Shown: piece by piece, positions 23,100 through 34,235 of the stretch
Position numbering within the stretch: position 1 is the stretch's first letter
How the letters are laid out: every line of letters begins with the position of its first letter
From: Symbiodinium natans
Taxonomy: Eukaryota; Sar; Dinophyceae; Suessiales; Symbiodiniaceae
DNA: 60,000 nucleotides
Direction of reading: 5' to 3'
Assembly: GCA_905221605.1 (NCBI GenBank)
Contig: CAJNDS010001746.1
Span: 527,797-587,796 of the forward strand
The notes under the pieces: model-generated
What the model was told of the DNA's origin: nothing
What the model saw: only the letters and a program-made list of their open reading frames with translations
The model's database searches: none
Translations under genes and position numbers: made by a program

Positions 23100-24098
23100 T
23101 AATTTCTATTTTGTTTGCCCCTCTTTCTTCTTGTTACTGTAGGTGCCAGCCCAGTGCTCACCGCGCGCATTTAAGGAAGGGCTGCCTGCCAAGACTGGGA
23201 TCTACCAGAGGACACGGGGTCTGCCTGGCCAGTGTTGAGAGCAGCGCAGGGGCGAGAAAAGATTGGAGCACAATTCACAACTCCGATGAAATCACCAGCT
23301 ACAACGAGAATTAATGGTAGGTCCTGGTAGGTTCTCTTCCCGTTTTGCAGGTGCCTTTCAGCCGCATTTTACTAGTCGACGACGACGTTTTGGAGCTCGA
23401 GCGAGCACGGACCCCAAGCCGACGAAACAGGCTTCAACTGCTTCTAGCTGCTTCTGACCTAAGGCAGGGCCTAATAGAGGAGGGTGCTCTTTTGAGGGTG
23501 CTTGAGCCTTCGACAGCCTGAAAATTGAGAGTTTGAGGATAAAGTGGTACTAATGGGTAAACAGAAGCGACTACAGCACGCCCAATGTAAAGCATAAGAC
23601 GAGTGAGACGGTGCGTGTAAACGCTGACAGTAAGATCTGGCAGAAATTTTTCTTCTCAATCACCGTAGCGTGCTCGCCTTTTGTTGTTTGGCGCGTTTTG
23701 AGCTTGTGGCACACCGAGCCGCGGGCTCTTGGGTGGGCTTCCCAAAAGTGCGTACCACTCCGCCGGTGCAATGGTCCCCGTATGTCCCCGTCTTGCTCCC
23801 GTGCCCCTTCGTGTCGCTTTCAACAATGGGGATTCGTCGCACACGCACTTGTACCAGTTTTGCTCATCTTGGGACAAGGCCCACATTTAAGACAGGAGGT
23901 GCGCAGGTCACCGGTCCTGCCACACTGCCACTTCTTGTCCAACATCGCAGGAACCTTGTGAGGAGAGGGTAAGTGGTTTAGACTTCCCCACTCTTTTGGT
24001 CCACCCAGCTTTCAAATTTGTGTCATCCCTCTCCTCTTAGTCTTCTCTCCCTTTCGTTTAAGCCTTCCTTCTCCTTTTGCTCTCTCTTGTCGCGCCCT

Positions 24099-24133
<35 letters not shown>

Positions 24134-27100
24134 TTCTCCAGCTGTGAGGCCAAAGCCCGTGGGCTCCAAGTCTACGCTGCGCCGGCCGACGGCGGGCTCC
24201 AAGAGGAGGCAAGCGCAACAGCAAGCGAGAGCAAGCGCGCCAGAAGTGAGAGGTCCTCAACAAACAGAAAGACTGTTGAAGGAGAAAGAGAGAAGGGACT
24301 TTTGAGAAAGGATTGTAGAGGAGGACTCTAGAAAAGGATGATGGACAGGAGTAGCCACCTCACCTCCCTTATATGGTCCTCTTGGCATTCAGCCGCAGTC
24401 TGACCCCGTCCTGACAAACGGCGCAGGACTTTGATGTCATTAGCGAGGCCCTGCACGTTCCTCGACCAAGGCGCCGCTTGCGCCTTCTGCAACACGGGGC
24501 GCAAAGCCGCCATAGGCCATAGGCGTATAGTTGTGGCACCGCCGTGCATGGAAGCCTCCCTCCTCCCTGCACTTAACCCTTCAAACCTGCGTAGAGCGGC
24601 GCTGCCGGCAGCGCTGGGCTGCGTTGTAGTTGTGAATGTACCAGTACTGTACCATCCGTTCGTTGCACATTAATGTTAGAGGCGGGCCATCTCTGTGATG
24701 TTGAGGTCTCATCCGCAACGTGCGACCATGACGCCACAACGCTTGATCATGGCACCGTCCAGACCTCAGAAGAAACGGCCGCTCGATGCCTCGATGCAGA
24801 GCAATGGCTTCACCTGACGGTTGGAAGTACCAAGAAGTGTGCAGTTGAAAAGTTGAAAAGTAAAGTCACAGTTGGGATGCCCACTGCAATGAGCACGGCT
24901 TGTGTGCCCTGTGATGAGCAGCTTCAAGCTTTTGTGGAGGTGCTCTCGGTATTGGCAATACCGCTCTCTTTTGCAGCATCCGCGACGAGCACTGTTGGTA
25001 AGAAGTTGTGTGAAGTTGTTGATGTCCCAGGGAGGGGGGGGGGTATGTCCGGTGCCCTGGGTTGCACTCCTTCCAACAGAGCTTGAACATGGCAATATCC
25101 ATTCGAGCTAACCGTTCTAACCACTTTGCCGTTCGCCTCGGAGTTTGTTTCCTTCTTCGTCACGCTGAAGCCTTGGCTTGACAGGGCTTCAAGCGCCTAG
25201 GGCCTAGGGAGTTATTGTGGGAGCGCTGTAGTTACACGTTGTTTCAAGCTGAAGACAGAGGAATCTGGTGCGCCGCTCATGAAAGTCACATATTGAATAT
25301 TGAAACGGGCAGGACTTTCTTCCCGGCTCTCATGGCTCTCAAGCTTCTTCAGAACAGCGTGGAATCGTATGCATACATATATGTGTATACATATATCGTG
25401 TTTTTGCTTCTCTTTCTCTCTTTCACTCTTTCCCTCTCCCTCTCCTCCATTTCTACGGCTTGTTGCTGGAACTCAATCGTCTCGGAAGGCCTCCCTTGGG
25501 TTGCCAGTGGTGATGTCGCGCCAAGTGACCAAGTGTTGCATGTCACATCCTGCCACCACACCGAGGCCTCTCGTGATGCGGACTCCTTCCTCCGCTCCGT
25601 CCTTCGGGTGTAGACGCTCCTCCGTGCGCCTGGCACGTGTTACGCCTCGTCAGTGTTAGGTGTGCATGCCCAGAGAGCATGGGGCAGCAGATCGGTACCA
25701 GAGCAAGGTACGCAGGCACGGCCGGAAGTCCATCAAGGAGGATACTCTTTCTCCGGGGTTCTAAAGAACCTTTACACATTCTTCCGGCGTTGCCTACGAG
25801 AGAGATACTCAAAAAGAAGCACACAAGACTGGCCGACCTGTTGAGAGGAGCAGCCTCTGCGACTCCCCTCGTTCAACGACTTTGGACGTGGAGGCCAGAA
25901 ATCCCAGTCCACACACACACACACACCCCTTGCACCGGATTATCTATCTGTAATTCATGTTCATATATATATATATGTACATAAGTTATACTGCAATGTA
26001 TTGAGAGATACATTATATGCGGGACGCTCTTTTGCTCTCAGAAGGTGTGCGGTCCCGAGCTCTCAATTCGTGCTCGTTCCTTTTCTTCTGCTTTTTGTCT
26101 CAGGGCGCTGGCGGAACGTGATCCTCTTCTCAGGAGACTGTTTCGAGGGCTGAGCGCATCCGCTCTCCAGAGTTGTTCCAATCAAGTACTGTAGTAGTCC
26201 TGGTAGTCCAAAGCCACTTATCAACCAAACACTCACACGCACACACGTATCAAGAAAGGCCCTCTCCCTGTTTAAACGCTCGGCGCTTCCGGCAGGGCGA
26301 CCGGATTCGCACTCTTTTTACTGCCGGGAACCGCCAAGCGGTTGCCGGTGGCGTGCAGCAACAGACATGGCAGCTTTTTGAAGTTGGACCTCAACGCTGT
26401 GAGAACACGACCGGGAGCAGCATCCTGAGTGCCAATTGGCATGCTTGCGCATCTGCTGTGTCTGCCGAACCACCAAAGCTGATGCAGAAGCTACCCACAC
26501 AGGTGGGGACTCATTTTCTAGGGCAGGTGACAGCCAGGAAGCCCATATCCGATCCATATCCAGTCCCATCCATCTCAGGATGGGTTGCACAGGGAGTGCA
26601 CAGGGTACCTCGAGGTGTGAGAAGCCCTGGTTGCAACATAAAGACTGCAAAATCCCCTCTGGAATGTGGTGCAATTCTTGGTGTGTCTAGGGGGGCACCT
26701 CGGGCGACGCAAGGGCCCAACAAAAAATCGCGCAACCTCAGGGCAACCTGGGTTGCCTTCTCGTTGCTTCTTTTATGTGGAGTTTTGAGATGAAGTTCGG
26801 ATCTCAGGTGCTTTTTCCAGAGGAGGAACGGTTAGACTAGTTAGAGTTCGTGAGCACTTCGGGGCCCTACAGCAATTCTATGAGACTATGTGACTATCTC
26901 CTCTGAGTCCCACGGGTGACCGTGAAACGGGACACCCATACTGAGGTCCCTTGAGGATATAAAAAGTTTCGCGGCTTTTTCCGCTTGATTTTGCCCGCCC
27001 TTTCTGATTGCAACTTCCTTGGTTTTGGACTCTTTCTGGGGCATCCTTTGTAAGGGGAACAAGCTCTTAAAAGAAGATGCGCAGAGGCCACCCCGAACAC

Positions 27101-27205
27101 GGTGATGCTCTTGGGAGCAGGAAGTCTCCCTGCAGGCCTTGGGGCTCTGAGTCACTCTGTCTGTCTCTCTGTGGCACTCTCTGAGCCATGTCTGCCGTCC
27201 CGCAG
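23100..27205. other. Host region, little recognised
   Basis: Mixed sequence with CT repeats at about 24,088-24,136, a short ATATAC-rich stretch at 25,368-25,400 and another at 25,960-25,985. A possible basic exon lies near 24,140-24,260. No gene could be assembled. An AT-rich ATATAC tract of the same type lies at 22,370-22,440, upstream of the second exon of the 22 kb gene. Confidence 0.5.
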
Positions 27206-29994
27206 GCATTGAAAAAGACATTGAGGAGCTGCAGAGAAGCTGAGAGCACTGCGAGCACAAGCACATGCGAGCACACTCTCCCTTTTGTCCCTTTTGTGGT
27301 TGCTCTCTTTCTTTGCTCTTGGGGAGAGGGAGAAGTAACAGAGATTAGCAGAGGCCGCGCAGTTGAGAGCTCTGTCAGAGGAGCAGGCCCGACAACTCTG
27401 CATCCAGCACTCGTTCAGTACGCCGGAAGAGGCTCAAGGCTGAGACACGTGAGACAAGTGACGAGAGCTGAGAACCTGCAGGGCTTTCAGCGGCTTCGGC
27501 CTACGAGCGTCGCTACGTGTGCCACAGTGCAATCTAAGGTTAGATACGTGTCCCAGTCCCTTGTTTTCATAGACTTCCCGTACCAGGAGGCTTGTGTCAA
27601 TCTCAGCATCTTTGGTGTAGTGCATAGGCTCATAGTCATAGACTCTTCAATGGTCTCCAATGTGTGTGTGTGTGTGTGTGTGTGCGCTCCGTTGGCTCAG
27701 GTCGAGAGTTCTTGCGGGTCTCCAACGGCCAGCTGAAGGCGCGCGACTCAGAACGACAGCTCTGACCCAGCAACAACTCGGCAGCTTCCCCGAGGTACGG
27801 CAGTGGGTCTACAGATTGCAGCACTCCTCTGCTCGGAGCCTCTGAAGCATCTGGAGAGTCTTCAGCTGATTCAATTCCTCCTTCGAGGCGGGCGAGGCAG
27901 AGCAGGAAGCCACCCTGACGGAAGGCGCGCGAGATTTTTCGAGTAGAGGTGTTGTGAGAGAGTGTGTGTGGGGAGTCGAAGCAACTATATCAAACACTAG
28001 CAGCAATCACACCGAATCCGAGTCCGTGTGTGTTTGTTTCTGGTCGGGCGTGCGGACTGGTGCGTTGTGAGTGTAGTACTGCCGCGTGCTGTGGTAGTGT
28101 CCCGTGAGCGTCACATGCCGATGCTTTCGCTGCAATTTTGAGAGCACTTGCGGCTCAGGTGTCGAGGAGATTCCTTCTGACACCCTGATGGTGCGGCTAA
28201 TAGGAGAGTTGGACGAAGCCCGAATCAAGAAGGCCTCCTTTGATTACAGATACTGATCCAAATTCTGCAAATTTCTGAACATGTGACGAATCTGTGACGA
28301 GCCTGTGTGAGCATGTCGAGGCCTTCCAATCTCACGTGCCGGTAGTAAAAGGCGTGCCGTCCCTAAAGAGTGGAATCGTGTCTTAAGGGGGCTCACCTTC
28401 ATGTCTTGGTGAAAGCATATGAGCAAGAGCGCAGTGCGCCCCTTGTGAGATGATTCGTTTTGTGAGGTCCGCATGATGCTGGATAGATCGACCAGGAAGT
28501 CAAAGGCCGCTCTGCTTTGAGATGCTCTCTTTTGTGTCAGACGAGAGCCGCGGGTTGGCCGTTGCAGCTGTGGGGGTCCCGACTTGTGGGGACTTGGGGC
28601 GCTCAGGGCTTCTGCTTCGTGAATTTCTATTCTGTCAGCGACGCAGCGTGCCCAGTGCCAAAGGATGTCTCCGGATTTTGCTTGGGATCTCCCAAAGAGC
28701 GTTGGAAGTGCATTTAGCTGAGGCCATGACAGCCAAGAACCGAATGCTGGCTGCGGGGTCCATCATTGACTCGCGCAAGGTGCGTTGCCTCGACAGTGCT
28801 TCGTGCACCGCAGTGCACGGAACAGCTGCGCAGATTCTGGCTGCCATGCTTCTCAGGTGGCCATCAGCTTCGCCAAGCCTCAGACGCAGGAACAGGCCGG
28901 GAACCCACGGAGACGAACTCCACCACTCATCGTTCCCTCCTTGCTGCTGAGGCTCTGGAGAGCGACATGAATGCCAGAGCAGAGCAGGACGTGATACAGG
29001 CAGCAGATCCGCAGAGTCGAGAGAACGGCTAGCGGCTATCGGATATGCACCGATATGATCGGCTATCGATGGAGAATGTGGAGATTCCTTTGTTTAAGGC
29101 CCAGGCCAACCAGGCCCTCAGCGGCGTGAACGCCGAGATGTGTCTCGGCTCTGGGAGTGTGGGAGAGTACAGAGAGAAGCAAGCCTATTTCAGAGAGAGC
29201 AAGACACGCAAGACACACAAGAAGAGACACCTTCAGATGGCCCTCTCGCTTGTTGCACGTGCACTGTTCTCATGCCTCCCTTGCCAAGCCCGGGAGAGAG
29301 AGGTGGTCTTCCTACATGCAGTTCTGCCAGGAAGAGAAGGCCTCCCGCCCCCCCCTTCGGGCCTTTTCCTTTTTCTGGAGCCTTATTGTTCGCGCTTAAC
29401 TGCGCTTTTTCTGCGCTCCAAGGAGAAGGAAAGCAGAGAGAAGCAGGCGCCGTGAAGAGAGAGAGAGAGAGCTCTCCAACTCCCCACGAGTTGGAGAGAC
29501 TTGGAGAGTGCTCTCAGTGCTCTCTCTCTCTCTCTCTTCCCTTTCTCTCTCTCTCTTGTAGGTTCGACTCTCTTAGAGTCCTAGACGCCTTTTCACCTGG
29601 TTCAATTGAGGCCCTGCTGGAGGCCCTGGAGGCGAAGAAGCGCGCCTTGGCCCTCCAGGCCCGCACCGCGGCGCCCCGAGCGACGTTTCGTTGCCATGGA
29701 GAGAAAGGAGCAGAGGGAGCAGAGGGGGGAGGGGGGGGGCTTGTAGGGGGCTTCAGAGATTGTTTGATTCCCCATATTCCCCCCCTATTCCCCCGCCCCC
29801 CCCCCCCCCGCCCCCTACATGAGAGGACATAATGATAATCGTATTGCTTCCTTCTAAAGGACTATTGGGATATTTGGGGCGAGGGGGGGTGGGGTGGCGG
29901 CTCGAATCTATCTCTTTTGCTTTCCGCCTTTCCGCCTCCCGCTTTCTCTCAGGCTGCCAGCATGGAGTCCGAAGCCGACGGCCTGCTCCCGTAA
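27206..29994 (+). CDS. Unidentified host gene with helical, Glu/Gln-rich exons
   Basis: Consecutive exon-like segments behind AG acceptors: about 27206-27236 (IEKDIEELQR), 27352-27438 (LRALSEEQARQLCIQHSFST), 27758-27842, 28159-28249 (SDTLMVRLIGELDEARIKKA), 28723-28779 (AMTAKNRMLAAGSIIDSRK, GT donor), 28857-28913 (VAISFAKPQTQEQAGNPR), 29099-29156 (AQANQALSGVNAEMCLG), 29611-29658 (ALLEALEAKKRALALQ) and 29953-29994 (AASMESEADGLLP then TAA). The composition suggests a mostly helical, partly coiled-coil protein. No family recognised. Its stop lies 97 bases before the left end of the integrated virus. Confidence 0.5.
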
Positions 29995-30085
29995 GAAGAG
30001 GTATGCGATGTGATTCACGCGGCGGCGCGAGAAAAAGCTCTGAGAGATCCGACAGGCACCAAGAGGGCAAGAGGGGGTGGGGGGT

Positions 30086-30090
30086 ATGTA
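30086..30090. repeat. Target site duplication, left copy (ATGTA)
   Basis: ATGTA directly precedes the left terminal inverted repeat and recurs directly after the right one. If the preceding T is counted it would be six bases, but the right repeat would then lose its last T. Confidence 0.85.
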
Positions 30091-30185
30091 AGTAAGCAAT
30101 GCTCACGCTCGCCGTCATACTACACACTCCGGCCTCCCCGCCGACCAGAAAAACAAATTACAAACTCCTTGATACATTGAATAAT
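30091..30185 (+). repeat. Left terminal inverted repeat, 95 bp
   Basis: Matches the reverse complement of 46,453-46,547 at 94 of 95 positions (C for A at 30,104). The last codons and stop of the truncated capsid frame lie in it. Confidence 0.95.
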
Positions 30186-30646
30186 CTAGTAGCATTAGTA
30201 ACCAGTTCTAATTCAATTGTTAAATTTCCCATATACTTTAAAGGTAAATACTTAAACTGACTGAATAAACCACATAGAGGCTTGAATCCAACAGTCATTT
30301 TATCCTTAAAGCCTTGACAAGTTAAACCATTCACTTCATATTTTAGTCTTGTGTTATTGTCACTAACGAGAGTTTTAATTTCATCATCATATCTATAACC
30401 AAAACCTTCATTTGCTTCATCTTTTCGTGCTCCTTGTGACATCATTTTAGAGAACATATGATGAACTCGGTTATAATTATCAAAATCTTCAACAACCTGA
30501 TTACCAGCAATAATTCGCATTCTTCTGAAGAAACAATAAGGAGGAGATAATGGACGGAGTTTGTTATTATATGTTCCAGGGTCAAGATTTTGTAATGTAA
30601 AAAATATTCTTACACTTTGGGGGTCTAACCAAGCATTATCTTTGCA
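30158..30646 (-). pseudogene. PLV major capsid protein, N-terminal jelly-roll fragment
   Basis: About 160 residues of a PLV double-jelly-roll major capsid protein, read on the minus strand. Family landmarks: LDPQSVRIFFTLQNLD, FFRRMRIIAGNQVVEDFDNY, NRVHHMF, then GFKPLCGLFSQFKYLPLKYM and NLTIELELV. Such proteins are normally several hundred residues longer. Here the frame runs from the NLTIELELV segment straight into the terminal repeat, which supplies the last residues and the TAA; the second jelly roll is gone. The N-terminal residues are replaced by host-like insert DNA beginning near 30,647. Both ends are thus lost, and the gene cannot give a capsomer. Confidence 0.93.
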
Positions 30647-30647
30647 A

Positions 30648-31112
30648 AACAGGCAAGGCGAGCTACAAGTGTGCCAATCTGACAAGGAGCGTGCGGAGCA
30701 CAGCGTACGAAGGCTTCGATGGCAAGTGGGCAAGGTGTCAGAGGAGCTCACTTCACTCCAGCAGGCGTATGAACGGAAGGACTCGGGCCTGACAAATTCC
30801 GAGATGCGCCTGTCGGAGCTGCAGAGCGAGGTGGCCGCTCAGAAGGCTAACGAGGTGGAGATGGAGGCGGGGTCCCAGTTTCTGGAGGGTTGAGGATGGG
30901 GATGGTTGCAGACATGAGGTTTTGTCTTTTTGGGTGATTCTATGATGTAACCCGCAAGGATTCCCCTAAAGCCTAAACCCTAAACCCCAAACCCCAAACC
31001 CCAAGCCTTAAACCCTAAGCCCAAACTCCAACCCCAACCCTAAGCCCTAAACCCTGCAATGTTTCTATGGTTGTTTTTAGTTTGAAAGAGATGTTCTGGA
31101 GCTGTAGTTCCG
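30648..31112. other. Host-like insert 1 inside the virus
   Basis: GC-rich segment interrupting the capsid gene. It holds an open frame on + (about 30,654-30,893) that predicts a coiled coil (SEELTSLQQAYERKDSGL, SEMRLSELQSEVAAQKA) and resembles a host exon. A degenerate CCCTAAA telomere-like tract follows at about 30,966-31,055. AT-rich viral DNA resumes at about 31,113. Part of the capsid N-terminus was lost at the site. I see no target duplication or element ends. Confidence 0.85.
30966..31055. repeat. Degenerate CCCTAAA telomere-like tract in insert 1
   Basis: About 12 degenerate heptamers (CCTAAAC, CCCAAAC, CCCTAAG and similar), so the G-rich strand is the minus strand. Confidence 0.9.
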
Positions 31113-31160
31113 ACCTTTTACTATAAAAAAATTAATAAAATATCATTGTTAATACTATAT

Positions 31161-31352
31161 TTAATCAAATAGTTTAAATTTATATGAAATTTCTTTAATA
31201 TTTTTCTTTTTGTTCTTAATATCTTTAACTATATCATTTCTTCATTATCTTCAACAAGTTTACGTATCTCTTCGTAGCTGTTCTGTCTAAATTTTTTTAT
31301 CTGGTTTTAGTTTCTCTAACTTTTCATAAGTGCTAGATTTATAAGCAAACAT
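31161..31352 (-). pseudogene. Small PLV protein, frameshifted
   Basis: AT-rich minus-strand gene between capsid and hydrolase. It begins MFAYKSSTYEKLEKLKPDKK, stops, and continues in another frame as RQNSYEEIRKLVEDNEEMI and a lysine-rich end, ISYKFKLFD. About 60 residues in all with two frame changes. No function known to me. Confidence 0.45.
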
Positions 31353-31372
31353 TATTAATATTATTGAGAAAT

Positions 31373-32013
31373 TTAATTAAATTGCTGCAAAAACTCTTCT
31401 TGTGTTATTGGTAAGTTGCCTGGTTTATTATGAACATTACCTATATCTTGATATGAGCGATTTTGTAATGGGTCTAATGTTCCCCTATTTAAGGTTATAC
31501 TGCCTTTATCAAAAGCACTAACGGGGTCTCCGGCTTTTCTTGTTCTTAGGTTTGTCCCCGCGTCTTCCGGTCTTTGATTTGAAACAAAAGGAGAACCATA
31601 ACTGCGACTTCTAAAAATATTACCATAATCATTGTTTATTTGTTGTCCCACTGCCGAGCCGAGGCTATGTGAAATAATATCAGTTACACCTGTGAGTTTT
31701 TTTACCATCAATTTCAATAGCACCGTCTTTAATGAAGTTATCAACATCTTGATATCTTTTGGTATGTCGTGTCTGATAGAGCGGTAGCTTTAAATCGTCC
31801 CACGTATCCTGTGCTGATTTGGTTCCTGCTATATATAATAGAACCATTTTGATATATTCCGTCAGGATTTTCATATGCTAATTTAAGTCCTTGCATGTCC
31901 GTTAAGAACGTTTCAGCACCTGCTAATTCTTCCCTAACATCGTCATGCATCTTATTTCTTGTAATCGGTGGTTCATATAGTATTCCCTCATTTCTTCTTT
32001 TATGTTTATGCAT
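31373..32013 (-). pseudogene. PLV lipase-like alpha/beta hydrolase, two frameshifts
   Basis: Three overlapping minus-strand frames make one gene of about 210 residues. The middle frame has IAGTKSAQDTWDDLKLP, like the GT...DW..DL start of class-3 lipases. The last has ISHSLGSAVG around a nucleophile serine (S for the usual first G of GxSxG), then SYGSPFVSNQ and AGDPVSAFD, which may hold the catalytic Asp. Frame changes fall in a TATATATA run near 31,833 and in seven A near 31,700. Lipase-like genes are known cargo of some PLVs. Enzyme class is inferred from motifs only; it is divergently placed to the penton gene. Confidence 0.6.
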
Positions 32014-32122
32014 TATAAAATAAGTTATAAATTATTTTATCAACTAATTAATAATGCTGAAAGTTCGCAAAGCTACTTTAACATTATATATATATATATA
32101 TATTATCTATGATAATATATAA

Positions 32123-32959
32123 AATGTTGAAGTTCAAAAAGTATATATTGATAGCAGTTATAAAGTGAGTGGCACTCCATCTGAATTCACGCTTGATTTA
32201 CCTGAAACGGTGCAGTTAGAAGACAATATGCTATGTCAAATTCACGAGGTAAGCATTCCTCATTCTTGGTATTCAAAAAACAGCACCAACAACAATTTAT
32301 ATTTTATGCATCAAGTTATACCACCAGGTGTCATAGCGGGTATAACTTATCGTAAAATAACAATTCCAGAAGGTAACTATACAGCGGTAGATTTAGCGCA
32401 GACAATTGCAATCGCTTTGAATTTGTTAGTAGATACGGTGGACAGACCTAATACATATTCAATACAGTATAACACATCAACCAACAAATATACTTTCTCA
32501 TCAAATTATGCCACTGTTATTTTTGTTGTTTTAACTGATGGAGAAATAGCACCATTAGCAGGTAGTTTTAGTGACCCCGTTGATGTTAATAATTTAAGTT
32601 CAATAAATAGAGTGATAGGTAACACAACACCCGCCACTGATGCTTATACAAATGTAGCGCCTTACACAACAAATTTTCTTGACCTAACGCCTGTAAAAAA
32701 CATATACATACATTGTAATGAAATTAGCAACTACAATCAATTAACAGTGGCAGGTAATTCATCAATAGTAAAGAAAGTTCCCGTTAATGTTCCCTATTTA
32801 GGTATCATTAATGATAATGAATTAAGCGCCGAAGATTATATTAATGTATCAGGTAAGATGTTAAGAAGACTTAACTTTCGTATTAGTGACCATCTTAACC
32901 AAAATATAAATTTAAATGGGGTGGATATTTCATTGACCTTAACATTTTTTAGGGGTTAA
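32123..32959 (+). CDS. PLV penton (minor capsid) protein, start codon disrupted
   Basis: Single-jelly-roll vertex protein of PLV and Polinton capsids. Landmarks: an N-terminal VQKVYIDSSYK and FTLDLPETVQL, the family signature IHEVSIPHSWYSKN near the start, and a C-terminal LRRLNFRISDHLNQNINLNG followed by VDISLTLTFFRG. The homologous frame is open from 32,123 but has no ATG; TAA lies just before it. An ATG at 32,109 in another frame would connect if the A run at 32,121-32,124 had one more base, so a single-base deletion probably removed the start. Otherwise full length at about 278 residues. Confidence 0.88.
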   Translation, partial: NVEVQKVYIDSSYKVSGTPSEFTLDLPETVQLEDNMLCQIHEVSIPHSWYSKNSTNNNLYFMHQVIPPGVIAGITYRKITIPEGNYTAVDLAQTIAIALNLLVDTVDRPNTYSIQYNTSTNKYTFSSNYATVIFVVLTDGEIAPLAGSFSDPVDVNNLSSINRVIGNTTPATDAYTNVAPYTTNFLDLTPVKNIYIHCNEISNYNQLTVAGNSSIVKKVPVNVPYLGIINDNELSAEDYINVSGKMLRRLNFRISDHLNQNINLNGVDISLTLTFFRG

Positions 32960-32997
32960 TAAATATCTAATTAGAAAAATATATACTATATTAAATA

Positions 32998-33610
32998 ATG
33001 AGTAACGAAGAGGTTGAAGAGGTTACAAATGAAGAAGCTACTGAAATAACAACTAATGAAACAGAGCCTGAACATATACCTATTGAAAATATTGAAGAAG
33101 AAGCAGAACCAAAAAGTAATGAAGTAGTTGAAGAAGCAAAACCAAAAGCGAAAGCAACGCCTAAGAAATTAGCCAGAAGTGTTAAAGTAGTAGAGTTAGT
33201 TGAATGTCAGGCTTGTAATAAAAAGAAGTTACCCAAATCTCTAAGTAACACCCACCCACATTATTGCAAGGGACAGCCAACGGAAACATTACCAGTGAAT
33301 AAGCAGAAGGCAAGTTACGGGACCAAGGTTGAAGAAAAACTAAGGAAAGAAATTGAAGCGGAAATTGAAAGCAAAATATGAAATCAAAGAAAACGATAAA
33401 AACGCTCAAAATGTCAAAAATGAATTTGTGCAATATAGCCAACCTATTGAAGTGAAAACAAAAACAAATCCAAGTGTGCCAAGTGTGCCAAGTGTGCCAC
33501 GACAACTAACAGCAAGAGAACTATTAGAAGCATCTTATAATGAAATAAGAAGAGCAAAAAGAGAGGAACATATACAAAAGATTAACAGCTTTAAATCAAA
33601 AATGTTTTAA
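32998..33610 (+). pseudogene. PLV protein with acidic N-terminus and CxxC zinc-like motif, one frameshift
   Basis: The first frame (127 residues) is rich in Glu and Thr, then has CQACNKKKLPKSLSNTHPHY followed by C, a possible zinc site. It ends at 33,381 while a second frame (from about 33,353) continues naturally to ARELLEASYNEIRRAKREEH and ends KSKMF. A frameshift in the A-rich stretch near 33,365 joins them. A threefold PSVPSV repeat lies in the second part. Function unknown. Confidence 0.6.
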
Positions 33611-33648
33611 TTGTTAATATTAGTTTTAATCTAAATAATATTAGTAAT

Positions 33649-33970
33649 ATGAGTATGTTTAAAAGTAAACCAGAGTTTAAGAGAATGCCACAGGTTCAAC
33701 AATATTACGATGTTGAAGATACATTCGGTGTTGCTTCCCGAAGGAAACAAATTGAAGACATGAAATTAAGAGTTGAAGAAGCCGAGAACAGAGGTAAAAA
33801 ACATTGCTTTAAGAAACGATTGGGTGAAGCATCAGAAGGAAAGTTTATATCAAGGTGAATTAGATGACATAAACAGGCAGTTAGAGCGTCCCATGATGCC
33901 AGAAAGAACAGTAGAAGAGCTAAAGAAGCGTCAAAATGAACTTAAAACAATAATGAAAGAAGTAATTTAA
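33649..33970 (+). pseudogene. Small helical PLV protein, one frameshift
   Basis: Starts MSMFKSKPEFKRMPQVQQYY; the frame breaks in the A6 run near 33,796 and continues as ALRNDWVKHQKESLYQGELD to a lysine/glutamate-rich end at 33,970. About 105 residues in the combined frame, mostly helical. No family recognised. Short AT-rich spacers separate it from its neighbours, all on the + strand. Confidence 0.5.
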
Positions 33971-33990
33971 ATCCAATTTTAAATATAATA

Positions 33991-34223
33991 ATGATTAAAA
34001 CATTAAAGTCTGATTTAAATTACGACCTACTTATGATGAAATGATAGGTATGATTGAAAGCCAAGGTGGTGAAAACAGGCCACCTATAGATAAAGTAATT
34101 GATAGAAGAGCTACATTATTTAGAAATATTCAGTTCGGCAGTCAGTTTGATAATATTGATTTTCTAGGCTTGAAGAAACAAGAAGAGGATAAAGTGAAAA
34201 ATGAAATGCGCAAATTGCAATAA
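33991..34223 (+). pseudogene. Small PLV protein with RPTYDE motif, frameshifted start
   Basis: An ATG at 33,991 reads MIKTLKSDLN, then the frame changes near 34,018 to LRPTYDEMIGMIESQGGENR and runs to TAA at 34,223. The RPTY[DE]E motif also opens the gene at 34,998, so the two are probably paralogs. Function unknown. Confidence 0.5.
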
Positions 34224-34235
34224 ACACAACATGCA

